DNA of 64,000 nt, taken from Chryseobacterium sp. (GTDB taxonomy: Bacteria > Bacteroidota > Bacteroidia > Flavobacteriales > Weeksellaceae). Shown here piece by piece: positions 53,749 through 62,178 of this stretch (position 1 is the first letter of the stretch; each line of letters begins with the position of its first letter). The position numbers and the translations under genes were made by a program. The DNA is taken from positions 1 through 64,000 of the forward strand of contig JAITMC010000034.1 of the NCBI GenBank assembly GCA_031277615.1, in the 5' to 3' direction. The notes under the pieces were generated by a model. That model was not told where the DNA came from. It did not search any database and saw only the letters and a list, made by a program, of their open reading frames with translations.

Positions 53749-54510
53749 ATGATATTTAGTACAAAAAAAGAAAAGAAATATACTTTTGTAGAGGCGGGAG
53801 AAGGACATCCATTGGTGCTGTTGCACGGTTTAATGGGTGGGTTGAGTAATTTCGATAAAATGGTAGATTTTTTTTCGGAAAGAGGTTTCAGGGTATATGT
53901 GCCTCAGCTGCCGATCTATGATCTGCCGGTACTCAATACGAATCTTACCACGCTTGCAAAATATATTATCAAGTTTATAGAGAGCCATATTCCGGGACCT
54001 GTAACGATTGTAGGAAACTCAATGGGAGGTCACGTAGGGCTTATTTTAACTTTAGCAAGACCTGATCTGGTGAAGAATCTGGTTCTTACCGGAAGTTCGG
54101 GACTGTATGAGAGAACTTTTGGGGACAGTTTCCCCCGAAAGAACGACCGTTCCTATATCAGAAAAAAAACGGAAGAGGTTTTTTATGATCCGGCCATTGC
54201 TACGGAGGATCTTGTAGACGAGGTTTTCTCTGTGGTGAACGACAGGATGAAGGGAATTAAAACAGTGATGCTGGCCAGAAGCGCCATTAAACACAATATG
54301 CTGAACGATCTTCCGAAGATCAAGACACCTACCTGTCTGATCTGGGGGAAACAGGATAATGTAACGCCTCCTGAAGTGGCTGAGGATATGCATAAGTTTA
54401 TCCCGAATTCTGATCTGTTCTGGATTGAGCACTGCGGACACGCCGCTATGATGGAGAAGCCGGATGAGTTCAATGAAATTCTGTACAGCTGGTTAAAAGA
54501 GAAAGTTTAA
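53749..54510 (+). CDS. Alpha/beta hydrolase
   Basis: Alpha/beta hydrolase fold with oxyanion region VLLHGLMGG, nucleophile elbow VGNSMGGHVG (Ser), acid in WGKQDNVTPP (Asp) and HCGHAAMMEKP (His). 253 residues, no signal peptide, so cytoplasmic. Substrate unknown; esterase or C-C hydrolase type. It is divergent from mraZ with 272 bases between the starts and is followed by engB after a terminator. Confidence 0.9.
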   Translation: MIFSTKKEKKYTFVEAGEGHPLVLLHGLMGGLSNFDKMVDFFSERGFRVYVPQLPIYDLPVLNTNLTTLAKYIIKFIESHIPGPVTIVGNSMGGHVGLILTLARPDLVKNLVLTGSSGLYERTFGDSFPRKNDRSYIRKKTEEVFYDPAIATEDLVDEVFSVVNDRMKGIKTVMLARSAIKHNMLNDLPKIKTPTCLIWGKQDNVTPPEVAEDMHKFIPNSDLFWIEHCGHAAMMEKPDEFNEILYSWLKEKV

Positions 54511-54530
54511 ATACATAATACATATAAATG

Positions 54531-54562
54531 ACCATTAAGAGCTTTTCTTAATGGTTTATTTT
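54531..54562 (+). terminator. Terminator between hydrolase and engB
   Basis: A perfect 10-bp stem ACCATTAAGA / TCTTAATGGT with a T-rich tail. It overlaps an in-frame ATG at 54551, which argues for engB starting at 54581. Confidence 0.8.
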
Positions 54563-54580
54563 TCTAAAAATATTCGAGAA

Positions 54581-55204
54581 ATGGTTATTAAAACAGCAAA
54601 TTTTGTAAAGAGCAGCGGAAAATGGCAGGAGTGTCCTGAGCCAACGCTTCCTGAATATGCTTTTATCGGAAGATCCAATGTGGGAAAATCGTCCCTGATC
54701 AATGCAATGATGAATCATAAGGACCTGGCCAAGACTTCGCAGACTCCGGGAAAAACACAGCTGATCAATCATTTTTTAGTTAATGAAAACTGGTACCTGA
54801 CGGATTTACCGGGATACGGATATGCCAAAGTTTCCAAGTCTCTGAGAAAAGACTTTGAAAAGCTGATCACCAATTATATTTTAAACCGGAGAAACCTGGT
54901 GAATCTTTTTGTATTGGTAGATATCAGACACAATCCTCAGAAGATTGATCTTGAATTCATCCAGTGGTGCGGGGAAAGTGGTGTTCCGTTTTCCATAGTG
55001 TTCACCAAATCAGATAAAATCAAGCCGGGAGCGGTGGTTACGAATGTAGAGGCCTATAAGGCTGAACTTCACAAAACCTGGGAAGACCTTCCGGAGCTGT
55101 ATATAACCTCAGCGGAAAAGAAAGAAGGTTGTGAGGAAATTCTTGACTTCATTGAAAAAACAAACGATTTCTTAACGCTTAATAATGTAAGTTTTGATGA
55201 GTAA
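54581..55204 (+). CDS. engB: Ribosome biogenesis GTPase EngB (YihA/YsxC)
   Basis: G1 [11 protein letters not shown]2 region [10 protein letters not shown]3 [10 protein letters not shown]4 FTKSDK and G5 ITSAEK are all present. From [14 protein letters not shown] the length is 207 residues, normal for EngB, which acts in 50S assembly. The end overlaps the following GNAT gene by 8 bases. Confidence 0.95.
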   Translation: MVIKTANFVKSSGKWQECPEPTLPEYAFIGRSNVGKSSLINAMMNHKDLAKTSQTPGKTQLINHFLVNENWYLTDLPGYGYAKVSKSLRKDFEKLITNYILNRRNLVNLFVLVDIRHNPQKIDLEFIQWCGESGVPFSIVFTKSDKIKPGAVVTNVEAYKAELHKTWEDLPELYITSAEKKEGCEEILDFIEKTNDFLTLNNVSFDE

Positions 55205-55646
55205 TATCGTCTGGAAAATCAAAAACTTTGATGAGTTTACGGTGCCTGAACTGTATGCGGTACTGAAAGCCCGTATTGATGTATTTGTGATTGAACAGAA
55301 CTGTCCTTATCCTGATCTGGATAATTACGATCAGAAGGCTGTTCATATCTGGGCCGAGGAAAATGGAGATATCCTTGCGTATTGCCGGGTTTTCGATAAG
55401 GGAATAAAATATAACGAAACATCTATCGGAAGAGTTCTTACTACGGAGAAGGCAAGAGGCAGGAGCTTAGGAAAGCAGCTGATACAGTATGCTGTAGAGA
55501 CGATAGAAAACCGTTTTCATACCACAGCAGTAAGAATTTCCGCACAGGATTATTTATTAAGATTCTATGCAGGATTCGGATTTGAAGATACCGGAAAAAA
55601 ATATCTGGAAGACGATATTCCGCATACGGAAATGATCAGAAAATAA
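55197..55646 (+). CDS. ElaA-like GNAT acetyltransferase
   Basis: ElaA-type [24 protein letters not shown] at the start, [20 protein letters not shown] (acetyl-CoA loop ARGRSLG) and [14 protein letters not shown]. Start ATG 55197 lies within the last codons of engB (a TTG three bases earlier is less likely). 149 residues. Substrate unknown. Confidence 0.9.
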   Translation: MSNIVWKIKNFDEFTVPELYAVLKARIDVFVIEQNCPYPDLDNYDQKAVHIWAEENGDILAYCRVFDKGIKYNETSIGRVLTTEKARGRSLGKQLIQYAVETIENRFHTTAVRISAQDYLLRFYAGFGFEDTGKKYLEDDIPHTEMIRK

Positions 55647-55686
55647 AGAAAAGCGAAGAAATATATTCTTCGCTTTTCTTTATTTA
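55641..55686. terminator. Strong terminator after the ElaA-like gene
   Basis: A perfect 20-bp stem (arms AAATAAAGAAAAGCGAAGAA and its complement) with a 6-base loop; A/T tracts on both sides make it suitable for both strands. It begins within the last codon region of the GNAT gene. Confidence 0.92.
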
Positions 55687-55766
55687 TGGTGAGTGTTTTT
55701 AGTTTTTAGAATGGATGCCGGAAGAGGGATATTGGAAATTAATTATAGACTGATATACTTCTTCAT

Positions 55767-56057
55767 TTATCTGCACCCTGAACAATAGGAACGGTCCACA
55801 TACTGTTTGCTGTTTCCGGAATAATAGTAACAGCCGCCTCTTTTGCCCACATAAAGCTGATTTCCGTTATAGGTACATCCTCTGCCTGAGGAATAAGACG
55901 AAAAACTTCTTCGGGTGCTGCTTTTTTTGTTTTTTGAGGTTTTTTTCTTCGGCTTTTTGGTGGAAAGTTCTGATTTGACCGTTGTATGTATTGCCGTGAA
56001 GCTGGCCGGAAGTAATAATCCGAAGCCTAATAAGGTGGTAAATAGTAGCTTTTTCAT
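55767..56057 (-). CDS. Small exported basic, Cys-rich protein (PBCV basic adaptor-like repeat)
   Basis: A signal peptide (MKKLLFTTLLGFGLLLPASF) is followed by a strongly basic Lys/Ser segment (KKPKKKTSKNKKSSTRR) and a C-terminal domain CTYNGNQLYVGKRGGCYYYS with four Cys in total (GC, GGC, SYC, SGC). The YxGxRGGxYY core resembles the PBCV-specific basic adaptor family. A NarL-type operator lies 148 bases upstream of the start. Role unknown. Confidence 0.75.
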   Translation of the reverse strand: MKKLLFTTLLGFGLLLPASFTAIHTTVKSELSTKKPKKKTSKNKKSSTRRSFSSYSSGRGCTYNGNQLYVGKRGGCYYYSGNSKQYVDRSYCSGCR

Positions 56058-56175
56058 AGTAAAATTGTTTTATTGAATACTGCTGTCGTTTGTCTTCTAA
56101 TGCTCATCAGTAACCTTAATTTTTCATTATGGATGCAACAATGGGATTACTTGATGTTTCATCTTTTTATCGATG

Positions 56176-56220
56176 TAAAAATATCAACCTTTGAAATCTG
56201 ATCCTTACGGGAATCCGTAA
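56176..56220 (-). promoter_or_regulatory. 7-2-7 inverted-repeat operator and -7-like element upstream of the small exported protein
   Basis: Inverted repeat TTACGGG-AA-TCCGTAA at 56205-56220 (plus-strand reading; one arm mismatch). On the minus strand a TATTTTTA element lies at 56176-56183, its centre 33 bases from the repeat centre. The same geometry occurs at 59233-59277. Confidence 0.6.
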
Positions 56221-56221
56221 A

Positions 56222-56251
56222 AACAAAAAGCCTTTCAAAAAATAAAAGGCT
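56222..56251 (-). terminator. Terminator of the NarL-type two-component operon
   Basis: Stem AGCCTTT / AAAGGCT with a T-rich tail on the minus strand (AAACAAAA on the plus strand), 20 bases after the regulator stop. Confidence 0.75.
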
Positions 56252-56270
56252 GTATGATGAATCTGAAGTA

Positions 56271-56936
56271 TTAAATAATCCCAAGATCTTTACAAAAAGC
56301 AATAAGCTGTTCATTGCTGTTTACCCGCAGGGCTTCTTTTAAGCCGTTGAGCCTTTTTTCAACACTGCTCAGGCCACTGGGAGTAATTCCTTTGGATTTC
56401 AGATGCTCCGGGATGTTTTTTTGCAGAACTCCTTTAGCGAGAAGTGAGACCAGGGTAATATCATAGGCCGAAAACTCGTAACTGTTGAGTTTTTTAACTT
56501 CCTGTTTCAGGTCGAAGGATAAATAATTTTCATTGATAAAAACGGAAGCAATAGACTTTTTCAGCTCTTTTGAGTCATGTCTGGCTTTACGGACGTAGCC
56601 GTTGATCTCATACTGCGTAAACAGAGATTCAATAATTCCTGATTTATGTTCTGCGGAAAATACAATCACTTTGAGGAAAGGCTGCAGCTCGCGTATTTTC
56701 TGAATGAGATCGATACCGTTTTTTATTCTCTGATGATGATGGTCTTCCTCGAAATAAAGATCAGTAATCAACAGATCGTAAAGGTTATTTTCCCGGATCG
56801 ATTTCTGAATTTTGGCAAAGGCATCATCGCAGTAATCTACATAATCCGCATTGGTGATATTAAGGTCTTCCAGTGTTTTCTGTACAGAAATACTGCTGCT
56901 TTCATGGTCTTCGGCTATTAGAACTTTTTTGAACAT
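56271..56936 (-). CDS. NarL/FixJ-family response regulator
   Basis: Receiver domain (~1-130) with Asp10 pocket (IAEDHE), phospho-acceptor Asp59 (LLITDLYFEED), Ser in VIVFSAEH and Lys in GYVRKAR. A LuxR-type HTH follows (~155-221: LAKGVLQKNIPEHLKSKGI, SSVEKRLNGLKEAL). 221 residues. The partner kinase is 11 bases upstream. NarL-type proteins bind 7-2-7 inverted repeats, and two such repeats flank this operon. Confidence 0.9.
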   Translation of the reverse strand: MFKKVLIAEDHESSSISVQKTLEDLNITNADYVDYCDDAFAKIQKSIRENNLYDLLITDLYFEEDHHHQRIKNGIDLIQKIRELQPFLKVIVFSAEHKSGIIESLFTQYEINGYVRKARHDSKELKKSIASVFINENYLSFDLKQEVKKLNSYEFSAYDITLVSLLAKGVLQKNIPEHLKSKGITPSGLSSVEKRLNGLKEALRVNSNEQLIAFCKDLGII

Positions 56937-56947
56937 GGGTTTTCTTT

Positions 56948-58621
56948 TTAAGAAGCGGGAAATGAAATATTGATTTTCAGTCCTTTTTCTGTTTTGTTGT
57001 CAAAAATAATAGCTCCTTTTATAGTATCAATACGGGAAACCGTATTCGTGAGGCCGTTTTTATGAATCAGATCTCCTGAAATCCCAATTCCATTATCCGT
57101 ATACTGGATCTGGACGAGGTTTCCGGTTCTTTCAAATTTAAAAATCACACGGGTGGCCTGGCTGTGTTTTTTCATATTGACCAGCAATTCCCGGATGATC
57201 TGGTAGAGTTCTTCAAAATCCGATGGAGAAATACCGGACCAGACTTCATGTTCATTGCCTACCGTATAGGTTTCTGTTTCATCATTTTTGAAGGACGCAA
57301 TAAGGGAAGAAATTTTTTCTTTAAAATCTTTCTCGCTGTTGATCTGATCCAGCTTTTCATAAGAAAGATCCCTGGATTTCTCGTAGACAAATTCCAGTTC
57401 GTCAAGTGCTTTTTCTTTATCGAAGCTTTCCTGGTTTTCTATTTTTGTCATCACCTGATAAATACCGTTGGCTACCACATCGTGTACTTTTTTGGACATT
57501 TTGAGCTCGGTGTTTTTCACTTCGAGTTCTTTTTCCTTTTTTAATCGTATTTGGCGTTTACGGTATGATAATACGGTGATAATTATAATTAATACTAAAG
57601 CTGCTGAAAGAAAATATTGCTTTAAAATATGATTCTCATTTTTTATTTGCTCAGCCATAAGGGTCTGATTCTTTGTCTTTTCTTTTTCAATTCCATATCT
57701 GAAATAAGCGAACTGATTTTTAGCATTGTTTCTGGCAATCTGAGTACTATCATTGATTTCCTGAAATCTCTTAAAATATTTCTGATAATTATTTTTGTCC
57801 AGATTTATAATTTTTTGAAGAGCTTGTAATTGATCTTCAGGATTTCGGATTTCAATAGATGTTTTCAGCATTTTATTAGCAAATTCCAATGATTTATTCT
57901 TGTCTTTTTCAAAAAAGAAGTTTGCCAGAGTTGCATAGCTGGAGTTTAGGCCTTCTAAGTCATTGTTTTTTTCTCTAATTTCTAGCGCGTGGTAAAATTC
58001 AGGTAATGGATTATAGCTTTTATCATTTATTTGCTTGGCTCTTGCTAAATTGTTTAAAGCTCTGGATTTATTTTTATAGTCTTTATCCTGAATAGCATAT
58101 TCTAAATATTTTTGGGCCATTTTTGGGTTTCTCTGGCTTAAAAGCGCATCACTCAGATTGTTATAATATATGTATCTATACTTATTATTGTTGCTGTATT
58201 TTATAGCATTTTTATAAAAAGCCACTGCATTATCATAGTTATATAAAAATGCGGATGCAATTCCCATATTATTATAGCTCGCAGCTAAGTCTCTTTTGGT
58301 TATGCTGTCATTTTCATTTTTTAAAAAATGATTAGCTTCTAATGATGTCTCAATACTTCCATAAAAATCTCCATAATGTGTTTGAATAATGGCCATATTT
58401 ATTAATGATTGAGCGATACCTGTTGAGTCATTTGATTTTAAATAATCATCCTTAGCCAAATTATAGTAATAGAAGGCAGAATCAGATATTTTTTTTTCTC
58501 TAAACTCTCTCGCTTTTTGATGGTAGATGTTTTCCGTACCTGTTTTTTGTTGACTAACATTTTTCTTATGACAAGATAGTAGAGCTATCAGCAAAAAGAG
58601 AAAAAGATTTATTTTTTTCAT
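56948..58621 (-). CDS. TPR-containing NarX-type sensor histidine kinase
   Basis: Lipobox-like N-terminus (LFLFLLIALLSCHKK), ~300 residues of TPR repeats outside the cytoplasm, a membrane helix (YFLSAALVLIIIITVLSY) and a cytoplasmic kinase with the His in MSKKVHDVVANGIYQVMTKI and an HATPase domain (ELLVNMKKHSQA, DNGIGISG, GLTNTVSRI). This is the HisKA_3/NarX type expected with a NarL-type regulator. 557 residues. First gene of the operon. Confidence 0.9.
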   Translation of the reverse strand: MKKINLFLFLLIALLSCHKKNVSQQKTGTENIYHQKAREFREKKISDSAFYYYNLAKDDYLKSNDSTGIAQSLINMAIIQTHYGDFYGSIETSLEANHFLKNENDSITKRDLAASYNNMGIASAFLYNYDNAVAFYKNAIKYSNNNKYRYIYYNNLSDALLSQRNPKMAQKYLEYAIQDKDYKNKSRALNNLARAKQINDKSYNPLPEFYHALEIREKNNDLEGLNSSYATLANFFFEKDKNKSLEFANKMLKTSIEIRNPEDQLQALQKIINLDKNNYQKYFKRFQEINDSTQIARNNAKNQFAYFRYGIEKEKTKNQTLMAEQIKNENHILKQYFLSAALVLIIIITVLSYRKRQIRLKKEKELEVKNTELKMSKKVHDVVANGIYQVMTKIENQESFDKEKALDELEFVYEKSRDLSYEKLDQINSEKDFKEKISSLIASFKNDETETYTVGNEHEVWSGISPSDFEELYQIIRELLVNMKKHSQATRVIFKFERTGNLVQIQYTDNGIGISGDLIHKNGLTNTVSRIDTIKGAIIFDNKTEKGLKINISFPAS

Positions 58622-58686
58622 GGCGCATTACTTTATAATGCAAAATAACAAAAAGGATAGATTTGTACAATCTATCCTTCATATCA

Positions 58687-58917
58687 TTATGGTTGCGTAT
58701 ATGGTGGGGGAGTTTGTCCGGTATTTCCTGTAGTACTTCCTCCGTTTCCTGTTCCGTTTCCATTTCCGCCTACAGGAGGGTCTCCCGGATTTATCCCGGC
58801 TCCGCCACCTCCGCCGCTCTGTACGGTTACCGGGTTCTGGCCGTTGTTATCATTTCCTGTATGGGCATTATTATTTGAGAATGCTAAAGCAATTAGCATT
58901 AGAATGAACTGTATCAT
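58687..58917 (-). CDS. Small Gly/Asn-rich exported protein
   Basis: A hydrophobic start (MIQFILMLIALAFSNNN) is followed by ~60 residues of low-complexity Gly/Asn/Pro/Thr sequence (QSGGGGGAGINPGDPPVGG, TPPPYTQP). It could be a short secreted or surface peptide. It is upstream of the TPR kinase on the same strand with a 65-base gap and may be cotranscribed. No family recognised; composition bias lowers certainty. Confidence 0.55.
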   Translation of the reverse strand: MIQFILMLIALAFSNNNAHTGNDNNGQNPVTVQSGGGGGAGINPGDPPVGGNGNGTGNGGSTTGNTGQTPPPYTQP

Positions 58918-59232
58918 CTTCTTGAAAAATTTAAAAATTGGGTACTTCTGCAGTTGCCCGCGAAACCGATCACAGGTAGAGCTGCACGTTGAAAAAAATT
59001 GAAGCGCTTCTAAATTTTTGGGAAGTGAACCTTCAAAAACGGAGGAGAAAACATCTGCTTCCCAACCCGGAGTTTTACCTCCGTTTTATCTGGTGATTTG
59101 AAATCAGTTTTGTATTTTTGTTTTTATAATGTTTTGTTTGTCACTGATTTCTATGCAAAGTTGTAGAAAATGCCCACACGTGACTAAGACAAAACATGGA
59201 CACCGATAGACAGAGAATGGACAGGCGCGGTG
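58918..59232. other. Intergenic region with a long-loop hairpin
   Basis: No ORF supported. A 10-bp stem AAAACGGAGG (59036-59045) / CCTCCGTTTT (59078-59087) with a 32-base loop, and GGAAGTGAACCTTC inside the preceding bases, suggest a structured leader or small RNA. TATTTTTG at 59113-59120 could be a plus-strand -7 element but lacks a spaced -33. Confidence 0.4.
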
Positions 59233-59277
59233 TTACGGAAATCCGTAATGTGGTATGAAGAAAAATTACCTATTTTG
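59233..59277 (+). promoter_or_regulatory. 7-2-7 inverted-repeat operator and -7-like element of the gene at 59300
   Basis: A perfect inverted repeat TTACGGA-AA-TCCGTAA at 59233-59248, then TATTTTG at 59271-59277. The repeat centre is about 43 bases upstream of the predicted start near 59284, the usual position for an activator. It differs at one base from the site at 56205-56220. Confidence 0.65.
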
Positions 59278-59299
59278 TAACGGCTGTAAAAAACTAAAT

Positions 59300-60157
59300 A
59301 TGTCCAAAGTAAAACTGTTAATTCATGAGGTATTTAAGCTGGGAAAGGAAGGCTCAGGAAGGGATACGAAAAATGGAATAGCTTTGTATTTAAGCCTATA
59401 CTTCAGTGATGCATTGAATTTTGAGATTGCAGACAGAACATTAGTCAGGTATTATGATGCGTATGTAGCTGAAAACGGGACGAAAGTAAATATTGAGCCC
59501 TATAAGCTTGATAAGTTGAGCCAATATGTCGGTTACAGGGATTTTTCTGATTTTTCAAGAACCACCATTAAAACAGATGAGAATGCCAATTCTACAACGG
59601 TAAGGATAAGTGTGGATAAAGATGAGGAGGCCATTGCTGAAAATCTGTCTAAAATCAACATCAATATTACCAATGAGCAGCATTTTAAGATGCCGGATTT
59701 TATGAAAAAGAACGGTATGGGAATTATGGAAATTGCTTTGCTTATCTGTCTGGTTACCGGAAATGTCCTGTTTTCCAATAATAAGAAAGTGAATAAAGAC
59801 TATACAGGAGCTTTGGGTTTTATGTCGATGAAAGATTCTTCTGCTGATAAGAAATATATGTACTGGAACGGAGAAAGATATATTGGGACTGACAGCAGTT
59901 ATATCAGGCCAGGGCTGACCATAATTGCCATGAACAGACATGATTTCATGTATTTCAGGAAAATTATGAGAAAAGATACTTTGACAGATCAAAATGCCGC
60001 TGGAAAGACATGGTATTCAAAATATAATAATGAAGTTGAATTTTTTACGGATGATGGGGTAGATCCGGATACCGGAAAGGAATTGAGAAAGTCAACCTCG
60101 TGGATTATTTTCAAATACGCAGGAAAACATAAAGATTCCATAGAAGTCGAGGAATAA
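59300..60157 (+). CDS. Hypothetical protein with one membrane helix
   Basis: Start at ATG 59300 (MSKVKLLIHEVFKLGKEGSG) is preferred: the upstream ATG 59255 would precede the predicted -7 element. The N-terminal ~90 residues form a helical cytoplasmic domain (YLSLYFSDAL, LVRYYDAYVAENG), then a basic/acidic linker, one helix (GIMEIALLICLVTGNVLF) and ~110 exported residues with Trp/Tyr-rich motifs (YMYWNGERYIGTD). No family recognised. Possibly a signalling or anchoring protein in the NarL-type regulon. Confidence 0.75.
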   Translation: MSKVKLLIHEVFKLGKEGSGRDTKNGIALYLSLYFSDALNFEIADRTLVRYYDAYVAENGTKVNIEPYKLDKLSQYVGYRDFSDFSRTTIKTDENANSTTVRISVDKDEEAIAENLSKININITNEQHFKMPDFMKKNGMGIMEIALLICLVTGNVLFSNNKKVNKDYTGALGFMSMKDSSADKKYMYWNGERYIGTDSSYIRPGLTIIAMNRHDFMYFRKIMRKDTLTDQNAAGKTWYSKYNNEVEFFTDDGVDPDTGKELRKSTSWIIFKYAGKHKDSIEVEE

Positions 60158-60196
60158 AAAAAGAGAAAGACATGATTAAGGTGTCTTTCTCTTTTT
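60158..60196. terminator. Bidirectional terminator between convergent genes
   Basis: A perfect 15-bp stem AAAAAGAGAAAGACA / TGTCTTTCTCTTTTT with a 9-base loop follows the stop of the hypothetical gene and faces msrA. Confidence 0.9.
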
Positions 60197-60222
60197 ATTG
60201 GTGGAAATCCTACAGGAATTTT

Positions 60223-60777
60223 TTATTCGGCATTCAGCATACCCAGTTCTCCATAGTGTTTTTTAAACTTCTGGATCTTTGGGCCTACTACTGCGCTACA
60301 GTAAGGCTGTGTTGGATTTTCATTATAGTATCCCTGATGATACTGCTCTGCAGGCCAGAATTTTTCAAATGGGGCAAGTTCTGTAACGTAGGTTCCGGAC
60401 CATCTTCCTGAAGCTTCAGATGCTTTTAATGCTTCTTCTGCTTTAGCTTTTTCGGCATCATCTTTATAGTAAATCACAGAACGGTATTGGGTTCCGATAT
60501 CATTGCCCTGCCTGTTCAGCTGGGTAGGATCATGAAGGAAGAAAAAAACGTCCATAAGCTGTTCATAGGAAATAATTCGGGGGTCATACGTAATCTGTAC
60601 AACCTCTGCGTGTCCTGTTTCACCGGTACAGACTTCCTCATAGGTAGGATTATCCTTATGCCCTCCTGAATATCCGGAAACGGCAGACTGTACCCCTTTC
60701 AGCATATTAAAACAGCTTTCCACACACCAGAAACATCCGCCTCCGAAAGTGATCTGCTCAAATTGATTATTCTCCAT
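60223..60777 (-). CDS. msrA: Peptide-methionine (S)-S-oxide reductase MsrA
   Basis: The catalytic motif GGGCFWCVE (Cys15) is near the N-terminus, followed by SGYSGGHKDNPTYEEV, GHAEVVQITYDP and YHQGYYNENP. 184 residues, cytoplasmic (no signal peptide). It reduces methionine-S-sulphoxide in damaged proteins. No MsrB domain is fused. Monocistronic. Confidence 0.96.
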   Translation of the reverse strand: MENNQFEQITFGGGCFWCVESCFNMLKGVQSAVSGYSGGHKDNPTYEEVCTGETGHAEVVQITYDPRIISYEQLMDVFFFLHDPTQLNRQGNDIGTQYRSVIYYKDDAEKAKAEEALKASEASGRWSGTYVTELAPFEKFWPAEQYHQGYYNENPTQPYCSAVVGPKIQKFKKHYGELGMLNAE

Positions 60778-61078
60778 TGTAATTGATTATTTTTATTTGT
60801 TGCTTTTTGCAGGATGTGCTCCCGAAAAACCAATCAAAAGTAAGAAAAAACATGAAGGGTCTGAACACAAATGGTATTAATTTTTTCACGTTATGCCCTA
60901 AAGATTTTTATTATTGGAATTATTTTTTCGGCCGCAAGGCGACGGTTGATAGTATTTGTATTAACAGCGATCGCAGCTGAGTGAAACGCCATTGCGTACC
61001 AAAATATTGAGTATGCTGTTAAAAAACTAGCGGTCATGGCGTTAAAAACATTTTATTAAGTTTTTAAATTAAAAGGAA
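60778..61078. other. Intergenic region between msrA and ROK gene
   Basis: No ORF supported. It contains the palindromic repeat at 60933-60996. No clear TAnnTTTG element was found for msrA on the minus strand. Confidence 0.5.
60933..60996. repeat. Dispersed palindromic repeat, copy without a gene
   Basis: CGCAAGGCG at 60933-60941 is mirrored by CGCCATTGCG at 60987-60996. Read on the minus strand, its right arm CGCAATGGCGTTTCACTCAG differs by one base from 41491-41510 in the dcw cluster. Confidence 0.7.
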
Positions 61079-61105
61079 CAAAAAAAGCAGCCAATAATGA
61101 CTGCT
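61079..61105 (-). terminator. Terminator of the ROK kinase gene
   Basis: Stem AGCAGCCA / TGACTGCT (8 bp, one G-U) with a T run on the minus strand, 23 bases after the stop. Confidence 0.75.
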
Positions 61106-61127
61106 CTGTATATTTATGTTAATTGAA

Positions 61128-62096
61128 TTACTTTTCCCAGACCAGGGCACTGGCACCCAGGATGGCGGCATCTGCTTCATCCAGTTCGCTGAAAACCAGC
61201 TTTACCTTATTTCTGAAAATAGGTAAGAGATTTCTTTCCATGTACAGTTTGGCAGGTTTCAGAATAAAATCTCCTGCTTTAATCACTCCTCCGAAAAGAA
61301 GAATGGCTTCCGGTGACGAAAACATCACAAAATTGGCTAATGCTTCACCCAGTTTCTGTCCTGTATATCTGAAAACTTCAATAGCAATCGGGTCGCCCTT
61401 CAATGCACATTCGTGTACGGTTTTGGAATTGATTTCATCTTCCGGATACTGATTCAGCATGGATTCCGGAAATTCTGCTCTCATTTTTTTAGCTGTAATG
61501 GCAATTCCGGTTGCAGAGGCATAGGCTTCCAGACTTCCTTCAGATCCTGTGCTCCAGTGTTTTCTTCCTCCGGGCTTTACAATCGTATGGCCCAGTTCGC
61601 CTGCAAAACCGTCATGTCCGTAAATAAGGCTTCCGTTGGAGATGATTCCGCTTCCTACACCGGTTCCCAGTGTAATCATGATAAAATCTTTCATTCCGCG
61701 GGCGGCTCCGAAAAGCATTTCTCCCAGGGCCGCTGCATTGGCATCATTGGTTACCTTGCAGGGAAGGTTGAATTTGGCTGTCATCAGATCCGTAAACCGG
61801 ATTACGCCTTTCCACGGAAGGTTGGGAGCCTGTTCTATGGTTCCTTTATAATAGTTGGCATTAGGAGCGCCTACTCCGATTCCGTCAAAGTTTTTTTCTG
61901 TGCCGTATTTTTCGATCAAAGGATGGGCCTGTTTGTACAAAGCATCGATAAAGTCTTCTACTTTGTCATACTCATCGGTTCTCAGATTTCCTTTTTCCAG
62001 GACTTCGCCGCGATGGTTTACAACTCCGAACTTGGTATTCGTTCCTCCGATGTCAATTCCCAGGGCAACTTGTTTTGATAAATCTATTAATGACAT
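61128..62096 (-). CDS. ROK family sugar kinase
   Basis: ATP motif LGIDIGGTNTKFGVV, catalytic region CKVTNDANAAALGE (Asp) and GTGVGSGIISNG, then HDGFAGELGHTIV define ROK kinases. The zinc-binding CxCGxxGCxE stretch usual in bacterial ROK proteins is replaced by RKHWSTGSEGSLEAYAS, where all Cys are absent. It phosphorylates a hexose, likely glucose, but the substrate is not certain. 322 residues; monocistronic. Confidence 0.9.
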   Translation of the reverse strand: MSLIDLSKQVALGIDIGGTNTKFGVVNHRGEVLEKGNLRTDEYDKVEDFIDALYKQAHPLIEKYGTEKNFDGIGVGAPNANYYKGTIEQAPNLPWKGVIRFTDLMTAKFNLPCKVTNDANAAALGEMLFGAARGMKDFIMITLGTGVGSGIISNGSLIYGHDGFAGELGHTIVKPGGRKHWSTGSEGSLEAYASATGIAITAKKMRAEFPESMLNQYPEDEINSKTVHECALKGDPIAIEVFRYTGQKLGEALANFVMFSSPEAILLFGGVIKAGDFILKPAKLYMERNLLPIFRNKVKLVFSELDEADAAILGASALVWEK

Positions 62097-62178
62097 TTCT
62101 ATTTTAATTCTAAAGGGTTAAAATTATAAAAAAGATTGTATTAATAGATTATTAACTAAACATTTATTTAAAAAAGTT

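Noticed and set aside
60783-60980. 65-codon ORF upstream of msrA
   Set aside because: It runs into the palindromic repeat and has no protein-like features.
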